DNA of 34,368 nt from positions 1 to 34,368 of the forward strand of contig JBFFXF010000042.1 of assembly GCA_041569895.1 (NCBI GenBank). Reading direction: 5' to 3'. The DNA is from JBFFXF01 sp041569895. Lineage in GTDB: Bacteria > Planctomycetota > UBA8108 > JACQVS01. The notes beneath the pieces are model-generated. The model did no database searches, was not told the origin of the DNA, and was given only the letters and a program-made list of their open reading frames with translations. The first letter of the stretch is position 1; every line of letters starts with the position of its first letter. Below, in pieces: positions 1-8,602 of this stretch. A program made the position numbers and the translations under genes.

Positions 1-1
1 C

Positions 2-646
2 GAGGCGTGGGAGATCCTGCGCGACGCGGCGGGTGACACCGGGCGCTGGCCGATCATCGTCGGGACGCCCGCCGCCGCCGAGAGTCTCGCGGCGCACTCG
101 GAGTTCGCGTCGCAGACGACGAGGACCGTGCTGCGCGAGGCGAAGTCGATCGACCTCGAGGCCTGGTTCGCACGCCGCGCCCGCAGCGCGCCGGAGGTCT
201 ACGAGATCGTCGAGACCGCCGCACTCGACGGAGACGAGTGGCTCCGCGATCCGCCGGTGGTCGCCGACCGCCTCGTCGCCCACCGTGACGTCGCCACGAT
301 GGAGCCGCTCGAGAAGGTCGCCATCCTGCTGGTCCCCTGTGAGGAGAGCTGGCGCGTCCCCGCGATCCTGCGTTTCGGCGGCTGGAACGAATGCCCACCG
401 CCGGAGGTGCACACGGCGCTCCTCTACCACTGGAGCCAGCGGTACGGCGCGGAGGTCGTCGGCGTCACGCCCCGCAGCCTCGAGCTGCGCTGCTCGCGAC
501 CACCGCCGGACCGCTTCGAGGCGATGGGACTCGCCATGCTCCAGTTCCGCTACTGCCCGGGCATCGTCCACCAGGGCGTCGGCCGCATCGAGGCGCTCGC
601 AGCGGTGCTCGTGGGGCGGGAGTCGTGGTACTTCTGGTGGGACTGA
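2..646 (+). CDS. DUF4253 domain protein (5' partial)
   Basis: The frame is open from base 2 to the TGA at 644-646, so the start lies before the window; an internal GTG at 128 is not needed. The visible 214 residues match the DUF4253 family layout: an N-terminal AWEILRDAAGDTGRWPIIVG stretch, a central GGWNECPPP segment, a YHWSQRYGAEVVG segment, a conserved YCPG, and the very typical C-terminal WYFWWD. No signal peptide or membrane segment is visible in this part. The function of DUF4253 is not established. Members are often stand-alone cytosolic proteins in Actinobacteria, Planctomycetota and Myxococcota. The family assignment is firm because of the ordered motifs; any role would be a guess. 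Confidence 0.85.
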   Translation, partial: EAWEILRDAAGDTGRWPIIVGTPAAAESLAAHSEFASQTTRTVLREAKSIDLEAWFARRARSAPEVYEIVETAALDGDEWLRDPPVVADRLVAHRDVATMEPLEKVAILLVPCEESWRVPAILRFGGWNECPPPEVHTALLYHWSQRYGAEVVGVTPRSLELRCSRPPPDRFEAMGLAMLQFRYCPGIVHQGVGRIEALAAVLVGRESWYFWWD

Positions 647-660
647 CGGCGGCCGGCCCC

Positions 661-957
661 CTCGTCCTCGTCCTCGGGAAATCGGAGAGCGGTCCGCGGA
701 TGATGCAGATCGGGAGGAGGGACGGTCCGCAGATGGCGCAGATTTCACAGATTGACGGATCGGAATCGGAGCTCGGATTCGGACCTCGGAGTCGGAGTCC
801 GAGTCGGTATCGGAGTCGGTATCGGAGTCGGTATCGGAGTCGGTATCGGAGTCGGTATCGGTCATCGGTATCGGAGTCGGTCATCGGACTCCGCAACCAG
901 AGCCCTCGAGGACGGGAACGGGAACGGGGACGGGGACGGGGACGGGGACTGGAACGG
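661..957 (-). repeat. Mosaic tandem-repeat element, locus 1
   Basis: This gap of more than 300 bases holds no gene but a chain of short tandem repeats. On the plus strand it has a short CTCGTC run (661-676), ATCTGCG-type blocks in reverse complement (about 690-757), five exact copies of the 12-mer GAGTCGGTATCG (801-860), a non-repetitive linker (879-913), and a GGGAAC/GGGGAC array (914-957). Read on the minus strand this is B, linker, D, E, A. Bases 863-913 are identical in reverse complement to 8487-8537. The B end is about 75 bases from the start of the dockerin gene at 1031. Open frames of dipeptide repeats through here are artefacts of the period-six composition. Confidence 0.9.
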
Positions 958-1030
958 ATGTAGCGTCACACGCCCCCGACGCGTAGAGTGATATCGGGTT
1001 GAGTTCGCCGCGGAACGCACCGGAGGTGCC

Positions 1031-2668
1031 ATGATTCTCGTGTCGCGTCTGCGGTCCCGCCTCGCTCGTCTCCTTCCCGCCCTCGTGGTCATTCTCCTCG
1101 CTCCGGGGGAGCTCCGGCCGGGTGTCGTCCCGGGTGGCGGTTTCGGCATCGAATGCTCGGTCGAGGGCTCGGTCGTCACCATCCGGTGGAGCGAGCTGCC
1201 GATCGACGTCGCCATCTCCGGGTTCCGCGTCAGCCGCGATGGGCAGGCGGTGGCGAAGCTCGGGCCCGACGCGCTGAGCTACCGCGAGGAGGCTCCCGAC
1301 GGCAAGCACATCTACGTCGTCGAGGCGGTGACGGAGTCGTTCGACCCCGACGTGCCGGGGGAGCTCATCCTCGTCGGCCGGTGCGAGGTGGTCGTGGGCA
1401 ACGCGCGCAACGTCAAGTGCAGCGTCGAGGGCGGCGTCGTCACGATCGAGTGGACCGTGCCTCCGAACATCCTGGCGCTGGCCTTCATCGTCGGCCGGAA
1501 CAACGAGATCGTCGCGCGCCCCGACGCCGACGCGCGAGCGTTTCGCGACGACCCGCCGCCCGGCGAATACATCTACACGGTCTCCACGGACAACACGCTC
1601 AATGGACAGCGGCCGCCCGATTTCCTGATCGGCAGCTGCCGCGTCGTTGTCGACGGCGACCCCGGCCTGCCCCCGCCGCGCGACCTGACGTGCTCGATCC
1701 TCGAGAGCTTCCCCGTCCAGGTGCAGCTCGCCTGGCGCAACGGCGCGCGCTACGACGCGATCGTCGTCGTCCGGGACGGCGAGGCGATCGCCGAGCTCGC
1801 CGGGGACGCGACGCGCTTCCGGGAGGTCGACCCCGGAGCGGGTGTGCACGTCTACGAGGTCTCCGGCGTCCGCGGCGACCAGACGAGCCAGGCGGCGCGG
1901 TGCCGTGTGGAGACCGACGGCGGCGGACGCGATCGGCTGTCGCTGCGCTCGGACGCCACGGCAGTCGACGACGCCGCGATCCCTCACGCCGACACTGTCA
2001 CCGCCGTCCTCGAGAACGTCGGACCGATCCAGGGCTGGTCGTTCGGGGTGTGCTCCGATCCCTCGGTGCTCGTGGTCGACGAGACCAGCACGTCCGGCAC
2101 GACGACGGCGTCGCTCAACGACGGCGCGGGACCGTCGTTCATCGTCGTCACGACGCGCGAGCGCGGCGTCACCATGGCAGTGGTGATCGACGAGCTCGAC
2201 CCGCTCGACACGCTGCCCGCCGGCGAGCACACGCTCCTCCACATTCGCTACCGTCCGGGACCGGACGCCGAGCTCGGCCAGCGCTACGGCGTCGAGTACT
2301 GCGCGACGCTCGGCGAGCCGCCGGTCGCGGTCGTCGTCGTCGCGCGCGGGTTCAGCCGCGAGCCGGTGACCTCGCGCGGCGTCGTGGTGTTCTCGCCGAC
2401 CCGCTTCATCCGCGCCGACGCCAACAACGACGGCGCCGTCGACATGAGCGACGGCATCTTCGTGCTCGACTGGCTCTTCCGCGGCGGCAAGGCGCCACCC
2501 TGCCTCGAGGCGGCCGACGCCAACGCCACGCGGGCGGTGGACATCGCCGACGGCATCTACGTCTTCCAGGGGCTCTTTGCGGGTGGACCGCCGCCGCCCT
2601 TCCCCTTCCCGGAGTGCGGCGCGACGACCCTGTTTCTCGGCTGCGAGGAGTCCGCCTGCGAGAGGTGA
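1031..2668 (+). CDS. Secreted Fn3-like/cohesin-like protein with C-terminal dockerin repeats
   Basis: A 545-residue exported protein. The ATG is preceded by GGAGGT at 1022-1027. Residues 1-35 form an Arg-rich n-region followed by the hydrophobic LLPALVVILLAP, a probable signal peptide. Three fibronectin-III-like repeats follow (about 38-125, 127-205 and 212-297); the first two each contain VEGxVVTIxW and all end in a C(R/E)V-type strand. Residues about 300-455 look like a cohesin-like beta-sandwich (RSDATAVDDAAIPH ... HTLLHIRYRPGP). The C-terminus (460-545) has two dockerin-type calcium loops; DANNDGAVDMSD is intact, whereas the second, DANATRAVDIAD, has lost an acidic loop residue. Dockerin tails of this form are common on exported proteins of Planctomycetota-like bacteria without cellulosomes. 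Ligand and partner are unknown. Confidence 0.85.
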   Translation: MILVSRLRSRLARLLPALVVILLAPGELRPGVVPGGGFGIECSVEGSVVTIRWSELPIDVAISGFRVSRDGQAVAKLGPDALSYREEAPDGKHIYVVEAVTESFDPDVPGELILVGRCEVVVGNARNVKCSVEGGVVTIEWTVPPNILALAFIVGRNNEIVARPDADARAFRDDPPPGEYIYTVSTDNTLNGQRPPDFLIGSCRVVVDGDPGLPPPRDLTCSILESFPVQVQLAWRNGARYDAIVVVRDGEAIAELAGDATRFREVDPGAGVHVYEVSGVRGDQTSQAARCRVETDGGGRDRLSLRSDATAVDDAAIPHADTVTAVLENVGPIQGWSFGVCSDPSVLVVDETSTSGTTTASLNDGAGPSFIVVTTRERGVTMAVVIDELDPLDTLPAGEHTLLHIRYRPGPDAELGQRYGVEYCATLGEPPVAVVVVARGFSREPVTSRGVVVFSPTRFIRADANNDGAVDMSDGIFVLDWLFRGGKAPPCLEAADANATRAVDIADGIYVFQGLFAGGPPPPFPFPECGATTLFLGCEESACER

Positions 2669-2687
2669 GCCCCCGGCTCGGAGGCCC

Positions 2688-2707
2688 CTCCGGTCCGGCT
2701 GCCGGAG
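2688..2707 (+). terminator. GC-rich hairpin after the dockerin gene (terminator-like, no U tract)
   Basis: CTCCGG at 2688-2693 pairs with CCGGAG at 2702-2707 across an eight-base loop, about 20 bases after the stop codon. No T run follows, so it may be only a 3'-end-stabilising hairpin. It is one of the few hairpins placed where a terminator would be expected. Confidence 0.25.
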
Positions 2708-2845
2708 CGCGGCAGCGCGGCGGGCCCGAAAGCCTGGAAAAACGGTCTTCCCTTCCGATGGGGGGGGCGGTACACTGATGGAAGCGTCGAGACGGGGCTG
2801 AAATCCGTTACAGGTCCGGGATTCATACGTCCGGGAGACGATCAT

Positions 2846-3532
2846 ATGCGAGGAAGACTACTGGTTCTCGTGGGCATTCTCGCGCTGCCCGTGGCCGCGC
2901 GTGCGGGGACGATCACCTACCGCTTCGGCAACATCACCGCGAACAACCCGACCGACGCGGCGATCGGCGAGGCACAGCTCTTCATGGACGTCGTCTCCGT
3001 GTCCAATCCCAAACAAGTCCTCTTCGTGTTCCGCAACGTGGGACCGCTCCAGTCCTCGATCACCCGCGTCTACTTCGAGGACGGCGCCCTGCTCGGTATC
3101 GCGGCGATCGACGACTCCGATCCGGGAGTGTCCTTTTCCGCCGGTGTCAAGCCCAACAACCTGCCCGGGGGGCAGGAGCTGGATCCGCCGTTTCGGGCGA
3201 CCGCCGAGTTCAGCTCCGGCGCGAACCCGCCGAGGTTTCACGAGGGTGTGAACCCGGGCGAGTCGCTCGGCGTCCTGTTCGATCTCGAGGACGGGTTCGG
3301 CTACAACGACGTCATCGCGGCCATCAACCGTGGCTTCAGCGCCCCCTCGCCGGGTGAGCTTCCGCCGACGCTGCGCGTTGGTGTCCACGTGCAGGGGTTC
3401 GAGAGCGGCGGCAGCGAGAGCTTCGTCGTCATCCCGGAGCCCGCGACGCTCGCGTTGCTCGGAGCGGGGGCCGCCGTGGCGGCGGGGCTGGCGGCGCGAC
3501 GGAGACGAAACGCGTCGTCGCTCGACAGCTGA
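2846..3532 (+). CDS. PEP-CTERM sorting-domain protein
   Basis: A 228-residue exported protein. Residues 1-20 (MRGRLLVLVGILALPVAARA) form a clear signal peptide with an AxA cleavage site before GTITYRFGN. The C-terminus has the three-part PEP-CTERM signal: VIPEPATLALLG, a hydrophobic Ala/Gly/Leu helix, then AARRRR. In known systems this tail is recognised by an exosortase that cleaves and probably anchors the protein during export to the surface or extracellular matrix. No exosortase gene is in the window. The middle of the protein is a beta-rich domain I do not recognise by name; similar PEP-CTERM proteins are usually matrix-associated. The 177-base gap upstream contains an eight-G run and two GTCCGGGA copies, but no convincing promoter. 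Confidence 0.9.
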   Translation: MRGRLLVLVGILALPVAARAGTITYRFGNITANNPTDAAIGEAQLFMDVVSVSNPKQVLFVFRNVGPLQSSITRVYFEDGALLGIAAIDDSDPGVSFSAGVKPNNLPGGQELDPPFRATAEFSSGANPPRFHEGVNPGESLGVLFDLEDGFGYNDVIAAINRGFSAPSPGELPPTLRVGVHVQGFESGGSESFVVIPEPATLALLGAGAAVAAGLAARRRRNASSLDS

Positions 3533-3628
3533 CCACACTCCCGATCCGATCGAGCGCAGCTGCGACCCGCCCCTCCTCGACGTACCCCCACGCGATCAAA
3601 CTCCGCCACGGGCGCCGCGGCCCTCCGA

Positions 3629-6600
3629 TCAGCAGCCGTCGTAGGACTCGCAGCCGAGGTCGCCGGGCGATCCCGGCTCGTCGGGGTCCAGTCCGCAGGC
3701 CTCGTGGCCGGGAGCGGCCGGAGGCGGCTGGCCGAGGAAGAGGAATCCGAGGATGCGGATCCCGTCGGTGATGTTGACGTCGCCGTCGTTGTTCGCGTCC
3801 AGGGTCTCCTGGCAGCCCGGCGCGGGATCACCGAGGAAGAGCACGCCGAAGACCTTGACGGCGTCGGTGATGTTGAGGTTGCCGTCGCCCGTCGTGTCGC
3901 CGCGCCTGAACGGCGTGCCGACCGGTGGCAGGTCGTCGTCGAAGGAGCGGCACGCGACGACGCTGCCGTCGATAAACGGCAGGTCGAACTCGTCCCGCAC
4001 CATGACGCGGATCGCCGCCCCACCGCCGCGCTGCGTGATGCCGACAAGGAGCGTATTGCGGCCGGGCGCCAGGAACGCCTGGAAGCGATCACCGGCGCCG
4101 GGCGCGGGCAGCGCCCTGCAGATCGGCAGCGAGCCGAGCACCTCGCCGTTGAGGACAGCCTTGAACGCGTCGTCGCTGCCGATCTCGATGGTCACGGCGA
4201 GCTCGGCGTCGGTGGTGTTGTCGAGGTACGTGACGCCGTAGGCAACGTAGTTGTCCGCCGCGCCGATGTTCTCCGCCCTGCCGAGGTCGACGGCGCCGTC
4301 GGCGTCGGCGTCGGCGAGCCACACGGTGAGTACTCCCTCATCCGCCCGCGGGTTGATCGCCGGGTTGGCGGCTGCCTTGACGCCGACACCGCCCGCCTCG
4401 CCGCCGAAGTCGGGCTGCAGCTCCTCGCCGATCACCGGGGCGGCGTTCTCCTCCGAGATGCCGCCGCCGGCGAGGTAGTCGGTGACCTCGAAGTTGCCGT
4501 TGTCGTCGCAGAGCGCGCCGGGATCACCGCCGAGGTCGATCGGCCCGACGATCAGCAGCTCCGGCACGCCGCCCGACTCGGTGAGCGGCAGGCAGCGCGT
4601 CGGGCACGTGTCGCCGTCGAGGGTGTCCTCGCCGCGGATCGGCGCGCCGTTGATGCGCGCCTCGCAGAACGTCACGCCCGAGATGGCGCCGCTGAGCGTG
4701 TATGTGATCTGCGTGCCATCGGCGACCCGGCCGCTGAAGCTCAGCACGCTACCGTCGTCGTTGAACGCGCCGGCCGACGGGTTCGAGCCGCTGAGTCCGG
4801 CGGGCAGGACCTCCTCGAGCTCGACGTCCGCCTCGCCGCCGTCCCGCGTGTTGATGGTCAGCGTCACCATGGCGACGCCGTCGCAGCCGAACGTGCTCAC
4901 CGTCCTGGTCGCCGACACGCCGGTGATGCCGCCCTGGAAGTCGGGCGGATTCGCGCTGACGCGGACCTCGTCGGCGCCGAACGCCTCCGAGAAGCACTCG
5001 TCGGCGAAGAAACCGACGCGAGCGCCGGAGCCGCCGCCACCCTGCTTGTAGGAGAGCTGCACGAAGTTGAGGCCGGAGTCGAGCGGCGTCGAGGCGCCCG
5101 CGAACGTCTGCAGCACGTTGTTGCCGCCACGACCACGGCCGGGGAGGTGCTCGACCACGAGCTCGCCGTTGACGAAGAGGCTGGCGCCGTCGTCGCTCGC
5201 GAAGGCGAACCACGCGTCGAGCTCGCCGTTGGTGAGGTTCTCGATGAAGAAGAAGAGCGACGCGCTGAACTGCGTCGTGTCGTTCGTCGTCCCAACTATC
5301 GTCGAGTAGAAACGGTTGCTGTTGAAATCACCCGGATCGTTCGGCCCGTCTCCCTGGATCAACCCGTCGAAGAGCACCAGCGTCGTGGTGCCGCACGCGC
5401 TGCCGCGCACTCCGGTGGTGATCGCCGGTGAGCCGTTCTCGATGCCCTCGATGCCGGCCTCCACCACGGCACCCTCGAAGATGGTGCCGGCGGAGGGCGG
5501 CTGGCCCGCCTGCGAGACATAGTTCTCCGGCGCCGCGTTCGAGAGCGTCCGGCCGCCGCCCGTGTGGTCGAACACCTCGAGCGGCACCAGGAACTGCGTC
5601 ACGATGCCGTTCGCCGCGCCGCCGCGCACGTACGCGTCGCCGGATTGTTGCCTCCGGCACTCCGGTGGCGGCTCCGGGTGGAGGGCCGGGTCGGGGTCGT
5701 AGCCGGCCGGATCGGTGGTCGTCGGGATGTCGAGCGGCGCCCCGTCCTCCTCCTCGAAACGGACCCGCAGGCCCCATCCGCCGGTGTTGTCGAACGTGTA
5801 GCAGGAGATCAGGTTCTTGCCGGGATCGAGCTGGACCTTGACCTTGTCGGAGGCGTCGAACTGCGGCGTCCCGCGTCCGGCGGTGATCGCGTGCGCCACG
5901 CGGCCGTTGACGCGCACGCCGCCCGAGTCGTCCGATCCGAAGCTCAGCGTCACGCAGCGCGGCTCGGCCTCCTCGTTGATGGCGTAGAACCAGGCCACGT
6001 TCATGGTGACGTTCGGATTCGGATTGTTGGTGTAGATGTTGGCGCGCTGCCAGTTGTAGAAGCCATCGCCGGACGTCACGCGCACGACACGCGAACCTGC
6101 GGTCGGATCAATCGGATCGGTCCAGAACGTGTCGCGCCGCGACTCGGCGATCAGCGTCAGTCCGGCAGCCTGGCTCGCGCCGTTATAATCGGGGAAGAGC
6201 TGCATGCCCTCGGAAGGCACGATGGTCGCGTCGTCCACCGGGTTGCCGGCGCTGTCGACCCCGGTGATCCAGTCGCCCTCGATGGCCGAGGTCGGGATGT
6301 TCGTGCCGGTGAAGCCGCCGCCGATGTCGAACGCGGCCGTGACCAGAACCGCGGGGACGTAGAGCAGCCCGAACGTCTGCAGGGGGCCCGGGTCCGGGTG
6401 CGCCGCCGGGCTCGGATCATAGCCGTCAGGGTTGAGCGTCGTCGGCAGCCGGATCGGCTCGAAACGTTCGTTCTCGAGGCGGATCCGCATGCCGTATCCG
6501 CCGCCTGACTCGAACGTGTAGACGGCTATCAGGTTCTTGCCGGGATCGAGCTGCGCCTCGAAACGGTCGGCGTTGCCGAAGTTGCCGGTTCCCCGGCACG

Positions 6601-8236
6601 CGGGGATCGCGAAGGTCGGCCGGCCGTTGACGCGGACGCCGCCCGAGTCATCGGAGCGGAACGCGATCACGACCTTCCTCGCGGCGTTCGAGGTGTTGAG
6701 CGCGTAGAAGTACGCGACGCTCATCGTCTGGTCGACGGGGCCGAAGATGTCGGTGCGCTGGTAATTGAACAGCCCAGCGTCCGAGGCCACGCGATTCAGC
6801 ACGATGCTCGAGAACGGATCCCCGGGCGTGGACCAGAAGCGCTCCTCCGCCTCGGGGCTGATGAAGCTCGACTGGTCCGCCTGCGAGCTGCCGCCGCTGG
6901 CGCCGCCCCAGTCGATCAGGATCTCCATGCCCTCCGACGGAACGATGCTCGCGTCGTCGATCTCGTTGGCGTCGCCGTCCTCGCCGACGATCCACGCGCC
7001 GTTGATCTGCGCCTCGCTGACGTTGCAGCCGTTGACGTCGATCGGGTTGCCGAGCTCGTCGAAGTCCGCCAGATTGAGCGAGGCCGTGAGCAGCACCTCC
7101 TGGACGAACGGCTGCAGCCCGCCGGGGATGAGACCGTCCCCCGCGACCGGCTGCGTCGCCCCGTCGATGGTGAAGGTCCCCGAGACGGCGCCGTCCTCGG
7201 CGTTCCACTCGTCGCTGCGGCGAAGCGTGTAGGTGACGGCCCCGACGTTGACGACGTCCCAGCGGACGTTGCCGGGGCTCGACGACGACGCGGCCGGGTC
7301 GGCGCTGACCAGCTCCCAGCCGGCGTCGAAATGCTCCCGGAGGCTCCACGGCGTGCCGCCGTGATCGACCTCGACGGTGATCGTGGCCGTGACGGCCTCG
7401 GGCGAGACACCATCGGCCGCGATGGCGCGCTGGCTGCGCGTGGGCTCGAAGAGCTCGTCGTCGATGGGCGGCAGCGCCTCGACGGTGATAAGACCGGCCG
7501 GATCGCTGAGCACCGGGTCCCGGGGCGCCCGCGCGTCGTCGGGGCAGTCGCTCGGCATCTCGATCCGGGCCCGCATGTTCCACCCGCCGCCGCCCTGCCA
7601 GACCTTGAACTGCACGATGTTGCCGCCCGGCTGCAGGGTGACGGGGAATCGGTCCTGGATGGTGCCGTTGCCGCCAGAGCCGCGCCCACCACGGTGCCGG
7701 AAAACCTCGACGCGGTTGAGCTCGACGACGATGCTGTCGTCGCTGCCGATGCCCATCAACAGGTCGAGCGACTCCTCGGTGTTGTTGGTGATGTAGACCC
7801 ACGCGTACGCCATGACGTTGCTCGGCGTCAGATTGTTGTCGCCGACCGCGTTCCTGACGATGCCGCGAAAGTCGAGCGTCGTGTTGTTGACCGTCTGGAA
7901 GGTCACGGGCAGGTTGCCGTCGGGGTCGAGCAGGGCGTTCTCGTCGAAGCCCCGGAGCGCCGGCGGCTTGCTGCCGCAGAGGGCCGGGTCGTTCCCCGCG
8001 TCGATCGGCGGGAAGAGCACCGTGAACTCGTCGGGGATGATGGTCTCCTCGTTCGACTCGCCGTCGCAGAGGTAGTCCTGGCCGAGCTGGTCGACGGGCG
8101 GCGCGCCGCCGGCGGCGTCGTACCCGATGGCGACGAGGTAGGAATCGAAGAAGCCGTTGCCGTCGGTGCCGGCGTGGGCGACAGTGCTCGCGACGAGAAA
8201 CACCGAGACCGCGAGTGCAGCGAACGGACGATTCAT
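3629..8236 (-). CDS. Giant secreted dockerin protein with five repeated PA14-like modules
   Basis: A 1535-residue protein. ATG at 8236 with GGAGGG just upstream; signal peptide MNRPFAALAVSVFLVASTVAHAG. Five related modules sit at roughly residues 141-230, 500-592, 742-832, 989-1082 and 1327-1424. Each has an aromatic strand (YAWVYI, VAYFYAL, VAWFYAI, LFFFIEN, YGVTYL), a core like GSDDxxxVxxNG, an xGRG/CR loop, then L(D/Q)PGxN(I/L) and a QGGGG-like strand. This resembles a PA14-type carbohydrate- or ligand-binding fold. Modules 2 and 3 are especially close (both SDDSGGVRVNGR). Between them are DUF11-like beta segments (about 250-360, 1090-1180). The end carries two dockerin-type loops, DTTGDGNLNITD and DANNDGDVNITD, each followed by a GxLFLG or GFLFLG helix end. 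Likely a surface or matrix adhesin or binding protein; the ligand is unknown. Convergent with the PEP-CTERM gene. Confidence 0.88.
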   Translation of the reverse strand: MNRPFAALAVSVFLVASTVAHAGTDGNGFFDSYLVAIGYDAAGGAPPVDQLGQDYLCDGESNEETIIPDEFTVLFPPIDAGNDPALCGSKPPALRGFDENALLDPDGNLPVTFQTVNNTTLDFRGIVRNAVGDNNLTPSNVMAYAWVYITNNTEESLDLLMGIGSDDSIVVELNRVEVFRHRGGRGSGGNGTIQDRFPVTLQPGGNIVQFKVWQGGGGWNMRARIEMPSDCPDDARAPRDPVLSDPAGLITVEALPPIDDELFEPTRSQRAIAADGVSPEAVTATITVEVDHGGTPWSLREHFDAGWELVSADPAASSSSPGNVRWDVVNVGAVTYTLRRSDEWNAEDGAVSGTFTIDGATQPVAGDGLIPGGLQPFVQEVLLTASLNLADFDELGNPIDVNGCNVSEAQINGAWIVGEDGDANEIDDASIVPSEGMEILIDWGGASGGSSQADQSSFISPEAEERFWSTPGDPFSSIVLNRVASDAGLFNYQRTDIFGPVDQTMSVAYFYALNTSNAARKVVIAFRSDDSGGVRVNGRPTFAIPACRGTGNFGNADRFEAQLDPGKNLIAVYTFESGGGYGMRIRLENERFEPIRLPTTLNPDGYDPSPAAHPDPGPLQTFGLLYVPAVLVTAAFDIGGGFTGTNIPTSAIEGDWITGVDSAGNPVDDATIVPSEGMQLFPDYNGASQAAGLTLIAESRRDTFWTDPIDPTAGSRVVRVTSGDGFYNWQRANIYTNNPNPNVTMNVAWFYAINEEAEPRCVTLSFGSDDSGGVRVNGRVAHAITAGRGTPQFDASDKVKVQLDPGKNLISCYTFDNTGGWGLRVRFEEEDGAPLDIPTTTDPAGYDPDPALHPEPPPECRRQQSGDAYVRGGAANGIVTQFLVPLEVFDHTGGGRTLSNAAPENYVSQAGQPPSAGTIFEGAVVEAGIEGIENGSPAITTGVRGSACGTTTLVLFDGLIQGDGPNDPGDFNSNRFYSTIVGTTNDTTQFSASLFFFIENLTNGELDAWFAFASDDGASLFVNGELVVEHLPGRGRGGNNVLQTFAGASTPLDSGLNFVQLSYKQGGGGSGARVGFFADECFSEAFGADEVRVSANPPDFQGGITGVSATRTVSTFGCDGVAMVTLTINTRDGGEADVELEEVLPAGLSGSNPSAGAFNDDGSVLSFSGRVADGTQITYTLSGAISGVTFCEARINGAPIRGEDTLDGDTCPTRCLPLTESGGVPELLIVGPIDLGGDPGALCDDNGNFEVTDYLAGGGISEENAAPVIGEELQPDFGGEAGGVGVKAAANPAINPRADEGVLTVWLADADADGAVDLGRAENIGAADNYVAYGVTYLDNTTDAELAVTIEIGSDDAFKAVLNGEVLGSLPICRALPAPGAGDRFQAFLAPGRNTLLVGITQRGGGAAIRVMVRDEFDLPFIDGSVVACRSFDDDLPPVGTPFRRGDTTGDGNLNITDAVKVFGVLFLGDPAPGCQETLDANNDGDVNITDGIRILGFLFLGQPPPAAPGHEACGLDPDEPGSPGDLGCESYDGC

Positions 8237-8426
8237 GAGACCCTCCAGCGGTGACGAAACCCTGTCCGGGGAAGAGACCAGTTGCCCGGGTGACCCGTAT
8301 CCTCGAGGCCAGGGTAGGTCAGTCTCCGGGCAGAGTCAACAGCGGTCGCGGGCGTCGGCCATCGGAGGCGGGCGGAGGGCTGGCGGCACTCTCACTCCGT
8401 CGTCGGAATACCGAGTCGGACCCCAA

Positions 8427-8600
8427 CGTTGCAAAAACGTACCCGTACCCGTTCCCGTTCCCGTGCCCGTGCCCGTGCCCGTTCCGGTCCTCGAGGGCTC
8501 TGGTTGCGGAGTCCGATGACCGACTCCGATACCGATGGCCGATACCGACTCCGATTCCGATTCCGATGACCGACTCCGACCCCGATTTGGACTCCCGGAT
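8427..8600 (+). repeat. Mosaic tandem-repeat element, locus 2
   Basis: The 366-base gap between the giant dockerin gene (start 8236) and the ARPP-1 gene (end 8603) holds this element. It opens with an anchor, CGTTGCAAAAACGTACCCGT at 8427-8446, which recurs with one mismatch at 19517-19536. A (CCCGTN)n array follows to 8486, then the linker (8487-8520) and a CCGAYW array (8521-8595). Bases 8487-8537 are identical to the minus strand of 863-913. The B end faces the start of the dockerin gene, and the element points away from it. Confidence 0.9.
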
Positions 8601-8602
8601 GC

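Noticed and set aside
881..2845. Long minus-strand open frame (654 codons) opposite the Fn3/dockerin gene
   Set aside because: It runs antisense to a gene with a signal peptide, ribosome-binding site and clear domains, and its product is Arg/Asp/Val-biased with no motif. It ends in dipeptide repeats from the mosaic element.
2669..2845. Sigma-54 promoter of the kind that controls some PEP-CTERM genes
   Set aside because: No GG-N10-GC element with the expected flanks could be found upstream of the gene.
3533..3628. Terminator between the convergent PEP-CTERM and giant dockerin genes
   Set aside because: No hairpin followed by a T run is visible in the 96 bases.
3704..5431. Plus-strand open frame of 575 codons inside the giant dockerin gene
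   Set aside because: High GC removes stops from the antisense frame; the product has no domain and no ribosome-binding site, whereas the minus frame has ordered modules.
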